From positions 1 through 30,840 of IMG/VR virus record IMGVR_UViG_3300036901_000046: DNA of 30,840 nucleotides; one strand, written 5' to 3'. Within the stretch, counting starts at the first letter, position 1. Every line of letters starts with the position of its first letter. The position numbers and the translations under genes were made by a program. A model generated the notes under the pieces. That model made no database searches. It had not been told where the DNA came from and worked only from the letters and a program-made list of their open reading frames with translations. Below are positions 22,767 through 29,823 of the stretch, piece after piece. Origin of the DNA: a virus.

Positions 22767-23227
22767 GCAAAACCCCGATAGACATACTCAGGCGCATACG
22801 GGCCGACCCCGACCGCCCCGGCTACATGCTCGTTGGCGACATGTACGGCGGTTACGTCCGCGACCCCGACGATTGGGACAGGCAGCCCGTCGCAGAAATC
22901 GTGCAGGAAATCGTGAACGCCGCGAAGACAACCTCGCACGATGACGACACGCCGCTACTCAACGCACGGTTTGAAGTCCAATCGTCACATTACGACGGAT
23001 GGCACAACACCGACATAACGATTCGGGGCGACCGTCGAGCTACTGCGGAAGAAGTCGAGGACTACAAGCCGTGGAAGGCCGAGCAAGACGCCAAGCGGAA
23101 AGCGACCAACGCAAAGAAGCGCGAGAACGAACAGCGCCAAGCGGCAGAGAAGAAGGCCCGCGACGACGCGAAGGCGCTCGCTCGCGTCCGCGCATCATTC
23201 CCCGACCTACTGCGGGAGCCGTCGTGA
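22763..23227 (+). CDS. Hypothetical protein with charged C-terminal helix
   Basis: A 154-aa protein coupled to its neighbour by ATGA. The N-terminal half has PGYMLVGDMYGGYVRDPDDW and an acidic DDDTPLLNARFEVQ. The C-terminal half (AEQDAKRKATNAKKRENEQR onwards) is a long Lys/Glu/Arg helix that could bind nucleic acid or form a coiled coil. No family is recognised. Confidence 0.72.
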   Translation: MSKTPIDILRRIRADPDRPGYMLVGDMYGGYVRDPDDWDRQPVAEIVQEIVNAAKTTSHDDDTPLLNARFEVQSSHYDGWHNTDITIRGDRRATAEEVEDYKPWKAEQDAKRKATNAKKRENEQRQAAEKKARDDAKALARVRASFPDLLREPS

Positions 23228-23430
23228 CCCTCGCTGACTGCGACTACCGCCAGCAGGTCTACGACCGATCACGGCACGACATGAACAACTGCCGCATCGA
23301 GCGTGATCGTGCTATCCTCGCAGCCCTCACAGAAGGACACACACACACCCAAATCGCGGAAGCCACAGGACTCACACGCGGCAGGATAGGACAAATCGCA
23401 AACCAAGCCAATACGAAAGGAAAGCAATGA
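23224..23430 (+). CDS. Small helix-turn-helix protein
   Basis: GTG 23224 overlaps the previous stop as GTGA; the longer reading from 22999 lies in the wrong frame of the gene before. The 68-aa product has a helix-turn-helix at residues 37-61: TEGHTHTQIAEATGLTRGRI followed by a recognition helix GQIANQA. This pattern is close to sigma region 4 and small phage regulators. It may control its own cassette or a nearby promoter. Confidence 0.76.
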   Translation: MTLADCDYRQQVYDRSRHDMNNCRIERDRAILAALTEGHTHTQIAEATGLTRGRIGQIANQANTKGKQ

Positions 23431-23654
23431 CAGGCACCGAAACCTACCGAGCCATCGCGAAAAACCTACGCGAGTTTGGCTACCCCGACGTGACACCGCT
23501 AATGATCGAAGAAGTGTGGTACGCCATGCAAAACGGCGAGGCGATCCCTCACGGAGTCGTCGGCATGTTCGCCAAGAGTCAACTCACCGAGACTCTAGGA
23601 GAACCAGACTGGCGTGAGCGTCCCGACGTACTCGGACCAGTAAATGCCGCCTAA
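23427..23654 (+). CDS. Small hypothetical protein, 75 aa
   Basis: ATGA overlap with the regulator gene. The product begins TGTETYRAIAKNLREFGYPD and contains IEEVWYAMQNGEAIPHGVVG; it is mostly helical, with no recognised family. A protein partner or a small inhibitor role is possible but unsupported. Confidence 0.7.
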   Translation: MTGTETYRAIAKNLREFGYPDVTPLMIEEVWYAMQNGEAIPHGVVGMFAKSQLTETLGEPDWRERPDVLGPVNAA

Positions 23655-23835
23655 GGTTCCCGCGAAGGCCCTATGGGCTTACTACCGTGCGATGCGTCAC
23701 GAAGGCATGTGGTGGTTCCACGCCGCCAAGGTAGTACGTCGGATCAGGCGCGATGGTGGATGGCAGCCACGCACCAACTGGGAAATGAAAGCCGCGCTAC
23801 ACATGATCGCCAACGAACTGAAGGCGGTCCAATGA
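23644..23835 (+). CDS. Small hypothetical protein, 63 aa
   Basis: Starts at ATG 23644, 11 bases inside the previous gene. The product has several aromatic residues (LWAYYRAMRHEGMWWFHAAK) and a basic helix (VVRRIRRDGGWQPRTNW). A small DNA- or RNA-binding function is possible. No family is recognised. Confidence 0.66.
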   Translation: MPPKVPAKALWAYYRAMRHEGMWWFHAAKVVRRIRRDGGWQPRTNWEMKAALHMIANELKAVQ

Positions 23836-24020
23836 CAACGCGAGTAGTACTCACAGACGACATGCGCCTACAAACGGAACTCGGACTCAACCCACTTCAC
23901 ACGCCCGAGTACATTGTCGAGCACCCCACCGAGTTTATGCCATCGTCGGTCCTAGCGGCGAAGCGTCTGCGTGCTAGCGCCTGCGCTTCCTCGCTTCCAA
24001 TGCCAACCGTAGAGCGTTAG
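23832..24020 (+). CDS. Small hypothetical protein, last gene of cassette
   Basis: ATG 23832 overlaps the previous stop as ATGA. The product is 62 aa (MTTRVVLTDDMRLQTELGLN and a Ser/Ala-rich end). Its last 47 bases overlap the 3' end of the leftward prohead protease gene, so the two genes are convergent. No terminator is visible between them. Confidence 0.6.
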   Translation: MTTRVVLTDDMRLQTELGLNPLHTPEYIVEHPTEFMPSSVLAAKRLRASACASSLPMPTVER

Positions 24021-25734
24021 ACGAACGCACCGAAACACGCTCAGCCACCACAGGCTCGACCGGGACGACCGGGACGAACTCCGTGCGAATCAGTACCCGC
24101 TCAGGCTCGCTAGTGAACGTCACCTCATAGTCCGGCCCAGGGCCACGAGTAAACGACCGACGATAGAACCCCGGATCATCCCCGAACGTTTCATAAACCA
24201 CGGTCCGAGTAGGATCGCCCGGCTCAAAATGCTCCGAATGAATCCAGATATCCTCGCCTGGGGCCGGGAACAGGCTCCATGATTCTTGGCAGTCGGCGCG
24301 TTCCTCGGCCGTAGCGGGCACAGGCATACCGCCCTGGCCGCTTCCCCGAAGCCCCGAACCGTCCGCGAACCCCGGATACCCCTCCGACCCCGACAACGCA
24401 CCCTGCGACCCGTCATCCATATACTGCGGCTCACCCGGACCATCCGACCCGACCGGCTCAACCGTGGACTCCGTACCATCCACAGGGGTCAGGGCGTCAG
24501 CGTTAGTCTCCCCGTTACCAGCGTCGCCATCCTGCCCGACAGAACCGTCAGGGTCCATCGGGGAAACCTCGGGGAGCACAGCAGCGCCAGCTTCACCCAA
24601 GGCGGAGTGCAGATTATGCAGCGCCTCTAGTACAAGATTAGCGTTACTCGCGCTCATCTTTTTCCCTGCGCGGCTGTCAACATACATCTTCCTCGCACGC
24701 GCGCCCGACTCAATCGGGATCTCCATAGCCATCCTACGCGCCACATCAATAGAAGTGGTCGGCGAGGCCGGGTATGTCACTGCCGAAATATCGACCAAAT
24801 CGCTGAAAGACTGAACCTCGCGCTCTTGGAAATCATCCGACCAAACATCCTGGCCGCAGGAGAACCCGATTGACATTGAGGTTAAATCCCGTCTCTCAAT
24901 CGCAATCGCCAAATCGTTAGCCAATTGCTGGCGGGCGTCAAGGGTAGCGCTAAAGCTAAGTGCATCGGGACCGTTAGAAAGCGACAAGGTTCCCGACGTT
25001 GTTCTAGCGAGCGCGAGGCCCGTGTGGTTAAGGAGGAGCCTACAATCGACTCCGCGTTCAAGCACCTTATCCATGACCGTAGGGGCCATGCGCTCCATGA
25101 ACGTGCCGTAAATATCGGTTACCGGATATTCAACGTCATAAATTATGGGTTTCCCGGTCAGGATTAGGGAGTTTGTGTCACTCTGCTCGCGGACCTCGAT
25201 ACCCTCGGCAGTAAAGTGCCGCAGTTCTGGGCAGAGCGGAACCTTACGCTGGCGTTCCTTGCGACGGTAGTTGACACGTTGCTTCTCCGCACGTGAACCG
25301 TCCGGCGCGCTATCCCCGTCAACCGTTCCGCTCCCATCGCAATCAGGACAATCACGGTTGCCTCCGAGAATGGTCCCCTCACCCTTGCATGTAGGGCACT
25401 TCGCCCGGTCCTCAACGTCAGGATCGTCAGCCTTGGCCTCTTTCTTAGTGCCATCCGCCGCCCATGCGTCAGGGATTTTCGACTCCAACCCGAGCGCCTT
25501 CGCCCGCGCGATTATGTGCTTGCGAATAGCCGTGTCAGACGCGCTACCAAGCCCCGACGTAGAAATTGCGTTATCAAGGTCAGTGCTATCCGCGATTGGG
25601 TAACTACCATCAGGCATCGCTTCGCCAGACTTCGCCATTTCGTCGCGCTGCTTCTGCGTATACTTGTCACGAAGCTCATTTTCGTAAGCCTCAAAACGCT
25701 CCTCATACGAAAGCGCCTCATTTTCACTGCTCAT
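23974..25734 (-). CDS. Prohead protease (S78/HK97 type) with zinc and acidic modules
   Basis: A 586-aa multi-domain protein. Residues 36-92 match a small domain often seen before phage proteases (SYPIADSTDLDNAIS... AKALGLESKIPDAW). Residues 113-136 hold a DnaJ-like zinc module (CPTCKGEGT, CPDCDGSGT). The protease domain spans about 165-335: PIIYDVEYPVTDIYGTFMER, LLLNHTGLALARTTSGTL with His237, and LTSMSIGFSCG with Ser286/288. An acidic, Gly/Pro-rich C-terminal part follows. HK97-type proteases are usually 200-300 aa, so this one is long; the tail might act as scaffold. The start is ATG 25734 behind AGGAGGGCG, which is buried in the stem at 25741-25818. Confidence 0.86.
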   Translation of the reverse strand: MSSENEALSYEERFEAYENELRDKYTQKQRDEMAKSGEAMPDGSYPIADSTDLDNAISTSGLGSASDTAIRKHIIARAKALGLESKIPDAWAADGTKKEAKADDPDVEDRAKCPTCKGEGTILGGNRDCPDCDGSGTVDGDSAPDGSRAEKQRVNYRRKERQRKVPLCPELRHFTAEGIEVREQSDTNSLILTGKPIIYDVEYPVTDIYGTFMERMAPTVMDKVLERGVDCRLLLNHTGLALARTTSGTLSLSNGPDALSFSATLDARQQLANDLAIAIERRDLTSMSIGFSCGQDVWSDDFQEREVQSFSDLVDISAVTYPASPTTSIDVARRMAMEIPIESGARARKMYVDSRAGKKMSASNANLVLEALHNLHSALGEAGAAVLPEVSPMDPDGSVGQDGDAGNGETNADALTPVDGTESTVEPVGSDGPGEPQYMDDGSQGALSGSEGYPGFADGSGLRGSGQGGMPVPATAEERADCQESWSLFPAPGEDIWIHSEHFEPGDPTRTVVYETFGDDPGFYRRSFTRGPGPDYEVTFTSEPERVLIRTEFVPVVPVEPVVAERVSVRSSNALRLALEARKRRR

Positions 25735-25740
25735 GAACGC

Positions 25741-25818
25741 CCTCCTGTGAGTGGCGAGTATGTCTTTGTGCGCGTTGTACACCGCGCAATTGGTTCACTC
25801 GCAACCACTCACAAGAGG
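25741..25818 (-). promoter_or_regulatory. Structured 5' leader that buries the protease SD
   Basis: On the minus strand CCTCTTGTGAGTGG pairs with CCACTCACAGGAGG: 14 pairs with one G-U, including the whole AGGAGG SD of the prohead protease. Inside it CGAGT/ACTCG adds five pairs, and TGCGCG/CGCGCA forms an inner hairpin. The leader also holds a five-codon ORF (GTG 25812 to TGA 25795) behind GGAGAA. This fits translational control of the protease by upstream translation. Confidence 0.8.
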
Positions 25819-25842
25819 TTCTCCAGGCTGCTTTACTGCTCA

Positions 25843-26703
25843 CTACCTGTCGATCACAGGCACGCGCTCTAGCACTTCGCGGGCAATATCAGCCGCGACA
25901 CCAGGGCACTCCACGATGATCGTTTCAAGTGCAATCTTGTACTCGTCCCGCGCAGTCCAGCACGACTGTTTGTTGGCCTGCTGATCGACAACCGTTGACC
26001 ATTTACAGTTTTCGGGACAGTAATTGCCGTCATTGTCGATGCGGTCTAGGGTGTATTCGGGATAGCCGCTCGGATACTTACCGCCCGGACGATCCCCCAC
26101 GTCTTCGATAAAGGCGGCGAAATCACGCCAACGGTCACACACCGTGATACCGCGACCACCATAACGATGCCAACTCTGATGGGTTGGGCGAGTACAGCGA
26201 CCCACCATTTGCGTCCACATCGAATAAAGGGGATGCTTATTGTTCGATCCGCCGTGCGTGGTCGCCTTCTCCTTACGCCAGCACCCGCAACTTGTCTGTC
26301 TGCCATCTTTGAGTTCGTTAGGCTTTACGTCGCGTTCGTTAGTGCAAACACACACAACATGCCAGCGAACATCGCCGCGAGTCGCTCGGCTCCCCTCGCC
26401 CACAACGGTCAAACGACCAAACACAGCACCGACAGGAATAACCGGCTCTCGGAACCGCCGCCCCGAGTCACTAACGTCGCCCGACCTTTTCCAGCGCTTA
26501 TAGTGAAGCTGGCACCAGCCCCACCCACCCGTCAGGGCACGCTCGCATCCGTCGGCCTTACACTGACCCGCGACGGGGCCACGTTCCATCGCTTCAGCGT
26601 AATGCTCCGCACATATCGGATGCTTGAAGCGCGGTAATACCGTCGTGCAGGTGGCATCGCAGGTTTCCACGATGCAATGCGAGAGTGTGCTATCCTCGGT
26701 CAA
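25843..26703 (-). CDS. HNH homing endonuclease
   Basis: A 286-aa nuclease. Two N-terminal zinc modules are CIVETCDATC...CAEHY and CKADGCERALTGGWGWCQLH. A middle domain follows (FGRLTVVGEGSRATRG... TSCGCWRKEKATTHGGS), then the phage-type HNH domain: LYSMWTQMVGRCTRPTHQSW, RYGGRGITVCDRWRDF and YTLDRIDNDGNYCPENCKWS. TTG 26703 is preferred, with AAAGGTGG before it and the same relative position as the starts at 13933 and 29759; GTG 26712 is the alternative. It sits between the HAD-like gene and the prohead protease. Confidence 0.88.
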   Translation of the reverse strand: MTEDSTLSHCIVETCDATCTTVLPRFKHPICAEHYAEAMERGPVAGQCKADGCERALTGGWGWCQLHYKRWKRSGDVSDSGRRFREPVIPVGAVFGRLTVVGEGSRATRGDVRWHVVCVCTNERDVKPNELKDGRQTSCGCWRKEKATTHGGSNNKHPLYSMWTQMVGRCTRPTHQSWHRYGGRGITVCDRWRDFAAFIEDVGDRPGGKYPSGYPEYTLDRIDNDGNYCPENCKWSTVVDQQANKQSCWTARDEYKIALETIIVECPGVAADIAREVLERVPVIDR

Positions 26704-26728
26704 TCGGACCACCTTTCATGGTTCGGTC

Positions 26729-26762
26729 ACGCCCCCGGATGCTATCAACATCGCGGGGGCAC
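26729..26762 (-). promoter_or_regulatory. Conserved leader hairpin before a homing gene
   Basis: On the minus strand GTGCCCCCG pairs with CGGGGGCGT (two G-U pairs at the base). After a bulged C, an inner GATG/CATC stem closes the loop. The inner stem is GCCG/CGGC in two of the other leaders, a compensatory change. The leader starts right after the stop of the HAD-like gene. Confidence 0.78.
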
Positions 26763-26777
26763 TTCAAGTTTTCGGGG

Positions 26778-27350
26778 CTACTTTTCGCGGGCGTTCCACA
26801 AAAGCAACGAGACACAAAACGGAGCAGCAGCCTTGCAATTCGCTTTCGAGTTGTCCACAAGCACGTCGATATGGTTGTCCTCGATGAACTTCGCTTTGTT
26901 CACATCGTGCGGTTGCGGTATCACGACTAGCTCATGGTACGTGTCTGCACCGATACCGAGACTTGTAAGGAACTGGCATTTGTTTGCCACGTCCGTATCG
27001 GTCACAGTGTCGCCACCGACGCCCGAGACGACGTAGACGTGGAAGCCTGCGGCCGTCAATGCCGCCATCATCGAACCGCACTGTCCGGGGAACGCTGCGA
27101 TCACGCCGTCGATGTCGAACACGTATGAGCCGGCCGACTCGCTCGCAGGGCCTACGGGCTTCTTCCGTGTCTCGGGGGCTGTTTCCCCCACGTCCGCGCT
27201 CGGATGGTCTGAGGATACCTCCCGTGCGGTCCTAGAGGCACGTCGGAGGGTGCGAGCCAGTGGGGTCGATCCGCGTTCCTCGATAGCGAACCCGTCCGGT
27301 ATCACATCGAGAGAGGGGCGGTCCTTGTAGCGGTGGGCTGGGAGCGTCAC
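26778..27350 (-). CDS. HAD-like hydrolase domain protein
   Basis: A 190-aa protein. The first 75 residues are Arg/Pro-rich and unlike any domain I know (RYKDRPSLDVIPDGFAIEER). The C-terminal part is HAD-like: SYVFDIDGVIAAFPGQ with the DxDGV nucleophile motif, VYVVSGVGGD with motif II Ser, DVNKAKFIEDN with Lys, and IDVLVDNSKAN with the late acidic motif. Such proteins hydrolyse phosphates, for example nucleotides or sugar phosphates. GTG 27350 overlaps the upstream small ORF as GTGA and has GAGGG before it; a start at 27473 has no SD. Confidence 0.74.
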   Translation of the reverse strand: MTLPAHRYKDRPSLDVIPDGFAIEERGSTPLARTLRRASRTAREVSSDHPSADVGETAPETRKKPVGPASESAGSYVFDIDGVIAAFPGQCGSMMAALTAAGFHVYVVSGVGGDTVTDTDVANKCQFLTSLGIGADTYHELVVIPQPHDVNKAKFIEDNHIDVLVDNSKANCKAAAPFCVSLLLWNAREK

Positions 27351-27508
27351 GACGGGGCACCCTCGCAGCACGTCTCCAGCTTCCACAGACAATCCGAACA
27401 CCACAACGCTGAACGCAGCCAGAAAGCACGATGAGGCAACCCGGTCATAGGACACATAGAGGGGACTCCACATCGAGAGGACGGAGCGCTAGGGGAATCA
27501 CCGAACAC
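27347..27508 (-). CDS. Cys-rich mini-protein, 53 aa
   Basis: GTG 27508 follows TAAGG at a 7-base distance, and the TGA overlaps the next GTG. The product contains six cysteines (SRCGVPSMCPM, then CSDCLWKLETCCEGA) and could bind zinc. Its SD and start lie in the loop of the inverted repeat at 27486-27528. Below the usual size for annotation, but coupling and codon pattern support it. Confidence 0.5.
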   Translation of the reverse strand: MFGDSPSAPSSRCGVPSMCPMTGLPHRAFWLRSALWCSDCLWKLETCCEGAPS

Positions 27509-27528
27509 GGGAGAGCCTTACCTAGCGC
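27486..27528. repeat. 8-bp inverted repeat around a start site
   Basis: GCGCTAGG (27486-27493) and CCTAGCGC (27521-27528) are perfect inverted copies. The SD and GTG of the mini-gene at 27347-27508 lie between them. An RNA hairpin here would present the start in a loop; a DNA operator is also possible. Confidence 0.55.
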
Positions 27529-27572
27529 ATTGTAACGTTTGCTACTTGCCCGAAAAGAAAGAAAGTACCTCT

Positions 27573-27635
27573 TTATCCCTTCGGCGTCTTACGTGTCTTA
27601 CCCCGTTTCGGTGTAGCGACCCTCCACCCGTTCAC
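27573..27635 (-). CDS. Possible 20-aa basic peptide after portal
   Basis: GTG 27635 overlaps the portal stop as GTGA. The frame reads MNGWRVATPKRGKTRKTPKG and stops with TAA at 27573. Seven of 20 residues are Lys or Arg. There is no independent SD, so it would depend on portal translation. This could be a real tiny gene or a chance frame. Confidence 0.28.
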   Translation of the reverse strand: MNGWRVATPKRGKTRKTPKG

Positions 27636-28885
27636 TTCTTCACGGGAGGCTTCACAGGAACAGGCAGCTTCACAGGCGAGTCCAACGCAGGCGCTTTCGC
27701 GGCAGACTGAGCATCCGTCTGGGCCGGAGCAGTATTGCTAGCAAGCGGGGCAAGGGCGTCGTCGCCTCCCGGTATCGGCCCGAGTTGGAACTTTCGCCCG
27801 CGAAGCTCATTAATCGTCCAGGTCTGGGACTGGCGATACGCCATAACCTCAGCACCCAACGTCGCCGCGTTCGGACGGGACAACTTGCCCTCATCCCACG
27901 CCGAGTTCACACTAACGGGGAGCAGCGACGACATGGCTTCCTCCAGCGGAACGATGTAGCCCGACAGGGTATCCTGCGCGAAGCTGGACATCATATCTTC
28001 ACGAGCACCCGGGGCCGGAGGCGTTGTGCGCTGCAAAGGATCGGCGGAAAGGAAATCCACGCCGAACCATGAAAACAGCACCGACCGCATAACGGTCAGG
28101 GTCGCAAGATACTGCGCCTCGTCCGGTGAGGCCATGACCTTCTCAGCCTTGAGTCCACGGTCAAGCACCAAAGGAAGGTGAGACTGCCCGAGTCCGCCAT
28201 GCTCGATGAGGAACTTTTGCGCGATCCGTTGAACTTCTTCTCGCCCGAGCTTTGCGTCAGTCGTGAGAATGAAATCGGGTGAAGCGCCTTGCGAAAACCA
28301 CGTCGAACCGAACTCATAAGCGGCCATCGCCAACGCACCCGCAACACCCGCATACTCAATAGGATTCAACGCACGACGCGCCGCCGGAAGCGACTTGAAC
28401 GGAATATGGATAACGTCATCGGGGTCAAGGATGACCTTGCGGTTGCCCGAGCCATACTCGTAAATCGGTTCGCCCGTTATCTCGTTTTGCTTCACGAGCA
28501 TAAACGCCGGATGAAGTACGTCCAACGTGGAGGCGTACTGTAATTCGTCCCGCAGAACGATATACCAGAACACTTCACCGAAAAGAGCCATCGACCAGAT
28601 CGTGCGATCCCAGCCGGTACTCTGCATCATCCGACGCGGACCACCCCACGTCGAAGTGAGTAGCGAGGGCTGCTTAGCGAGATACTTACGGTAAGGGAAG
28701 TTGTCCTCGGTAAGAGACTCCTTGTAAGCCCGCATATTGCCGAGCTTTATGATGTTGTTGGAGATCACCCGCAGCGCAGTGAATACCACGTCCACACCGA
28801 TCAAGGAATGCGCCGTAACCTGCACGCCCGCGCGCTGCATAAGATTGGCCCCGGTTCCTGGGGGCGGAATGGCTGACGGGTCCAT
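27632..28885 (-). CDS. Portal protein (HK97 type)
   Basis: A 417-aa portal subunit that would form the dodecameric ring at the DNA entry vertex. The sequence has the expected order: an N-terminal helix (IGVDVVFTALRVISNNIIKL), MMQSTGWDRTIWSMALFGEV, VLHPAFMLVKQNEITGEPIY, DDVIHIPFKSLP, a stem-like EYAGVAGALAMAAYEFGSTW, and a Pro/Ala-rich C-terminal tail. The first usable ATG is 28885, but it has no SD. A strong start with GGAG lies at 28927 in the same frame, separated by one amber codon (28907-28909). The true N-terminus is therefore uncertain. Confidence 0.9.
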   Translation of the reverse strand: MDPSAIPPPGTGANLMQRAGVQVTAHSLIGVDVVFTALRVISNNIIKLGNMRAYKESLTEDNFPYRKYLAKQPSLLTSTWGGPRRMMQSTGWDRTIWSMALFGEVFWYIVLRDELQYASTLDVLHPAFMLVKQNEITGEPIYEYGSGNRKVILDPDDVIHIPFKSLPAARRALNPIEYAGVAGALAMAAYEFGSTWFSQGASPDFILTTDAKLGREEVQRIAQKFLIEHGGLGQSHLPLVLDRGLKAEKVMASPDEAQYLATLTVMRSVLFSWFGVDFLSADPLQRTTPPAPGAREDMMSSFAQDTLSGYIVPLEEAMSSLLPVSVNSAWDEGKLSRPNAATLGAEVMAYRQSQTWTINELRGRKFQLGPIPGGDDALAPLASNTAPAQTDAQSAAKAPALDSPVKLPVPVKPPVKK

Positions 28886-28927
28886 GAGACTATAGGAGTT
28901 AGGTAACTACGGCCACGACGTTTGCAT
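28886..28927 (-). other. In-frame upstream extension of portal with an amber codon
   Basis: The minus strand has AAGGAGACGCGTGCT before ATG 28927. The frame reads MQTSWP, TAG, LPNSYSL, then the annotated Met of portal without frame change. The codons after the TAG look like portal coding sequence. Readthrough, a point mutation, an assembly error or a six-codon leader peptide are possible. Confidence 0.75.
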
Positions 28928-28940
28928 AGCACGCGTCTCC

Positions 28941-29759
28941 TTAGAAGAACGCGTACGACTTTCCATCAGTCTCGCAATTGTCATGGCTTTGCATCACCTC
29001 CCGTCGCGCAACATACTGCTCTTGATAGTTAGCTGCGCTGCGAAGGCGAGCCGGATCGTCACCAAAAAGACCGATACCCAAATTACAAGAGTTGCACAAC
29101 AAGCCACGAATACACTCGCCGCAAAGCCTCGACCCTTCACAACAGGAATGGTCGTGGTCGATGTGAAACTTCTTGCTCGTTCCTCCGGGTTCCGTGGTTC
29201 CGCAGATTGCGCAACCGCCGCCCTGCGACTCAAGTAGGGCATTGTACTGTTCGTCGGTTAGTCCGTGGGTGTTTTTCGCCCACGACCGCCGCACGGACTC
29301 TCTTACCTTTTCGCGGTTTGCATTATCCCATTCGTTACCCAAGTCGAGAATGCACCGCTTGCAGTAGGACTGACGCTTGCCATTGCCTAAAATGTAGAAC
29401 TCCGAAAGCGGCTTCGTGACCTCACATCGAGGGCACAGTTTGACTCCCGCTTTTGCGTCGGCCTCAATCCCCAGGTTGCGGCCGCCACCGCGAGCCGCTG
29501 CGCGACAATTTCGGCACTCGGGCCGACGTTCTCCCGTCGCACCATTCAAGTGGAAGTCCTCGGCAGGTTTCACTTCGCCACACCGTGAGCACTCTCTCAT
29601 GCCATCTTCTCGCGTCCGACGGAAACGCGGATGCAAGTAGTCGGGATCGCCGTGTACGCGGAACCGCTCATAATGCTTGCGACACAGACCGTGCTTCAGG
29701 ATTTCGACGGGCCGCTCGCAGCCCTTTCCACGACAGGTTTCTATGCTATCCTCGGACAA
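28941..29759 (-). CDS. Recombination endonuclease VII-type homing nuclease
   Basis: A 272-aa protein. The N-terminal zinc module is CRGKGCERPVEILKHGLCRK; two further CxxC modules (CSRCGEVKPAEDFH, CPRCEVTKPLSEFY) are of the type often found before HNH domains. The C-terminal domain has HGLTDEQYNALLESQGGGCA, FHIDHDHSCCEG and RGLLCNSCNLGIGLFGDD, the endonuclease VII signature. TTG 29759 is chosen because AAAGAGG lies before it and the same relative position is used in the related leaders; 29786 is the longer alternative. It lies directly upstream of portal, whose SD begins at the end of this gene. Confidence 0.88.
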   Translation of the reverse strand: MSEDSIETCRGKGCERPVEILKHGLCRKHYERFRVHGDPDYLHPRFRRTREDGMRECSRCGEVKPAEDFHLNGATGERRPECRNCRAAARGGGRNLGIEADAKAGVKLCPRCEVTKPLSEFYILGNGKRQSYCKRCILDLGNEWDNANREKVRESVRRSWAKNTHGLTDEQYNALLESQGGGCAICGTTEPGGTSKKFHIDHDHSCCEGSRLCGECIRGLLCNSCNLGIGLFGDDPARLRSAANYQEQYVARREVMQSHDNCETDGKSYAFF

Positions 29760-29784
29760 TCGGACCTCTTTCGTAGGTTCGGTC

Positions 29785-29817
29785 ACGCCCTCGGCCGTTG
29801 ACGCGGCGCGGGGGCAC
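29785..29817 (-). promoter_or_regulatory. Conserved leader hairpin before a homing gene
   Basis: On the minus strand GTGCCCCCG faces CGAGGGCGT with one C-A mismatch, then a bulged C and an inner GCCG/CGGC stem with a 6-base loop. It begins a few bases after the stop of the gene at 29824. The shared downstream segment GGGCGTGACCGAACC also occurs before the gene at 26703. Confidence 0.75.
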
Positions 29818-29823
29818 TAAAGT

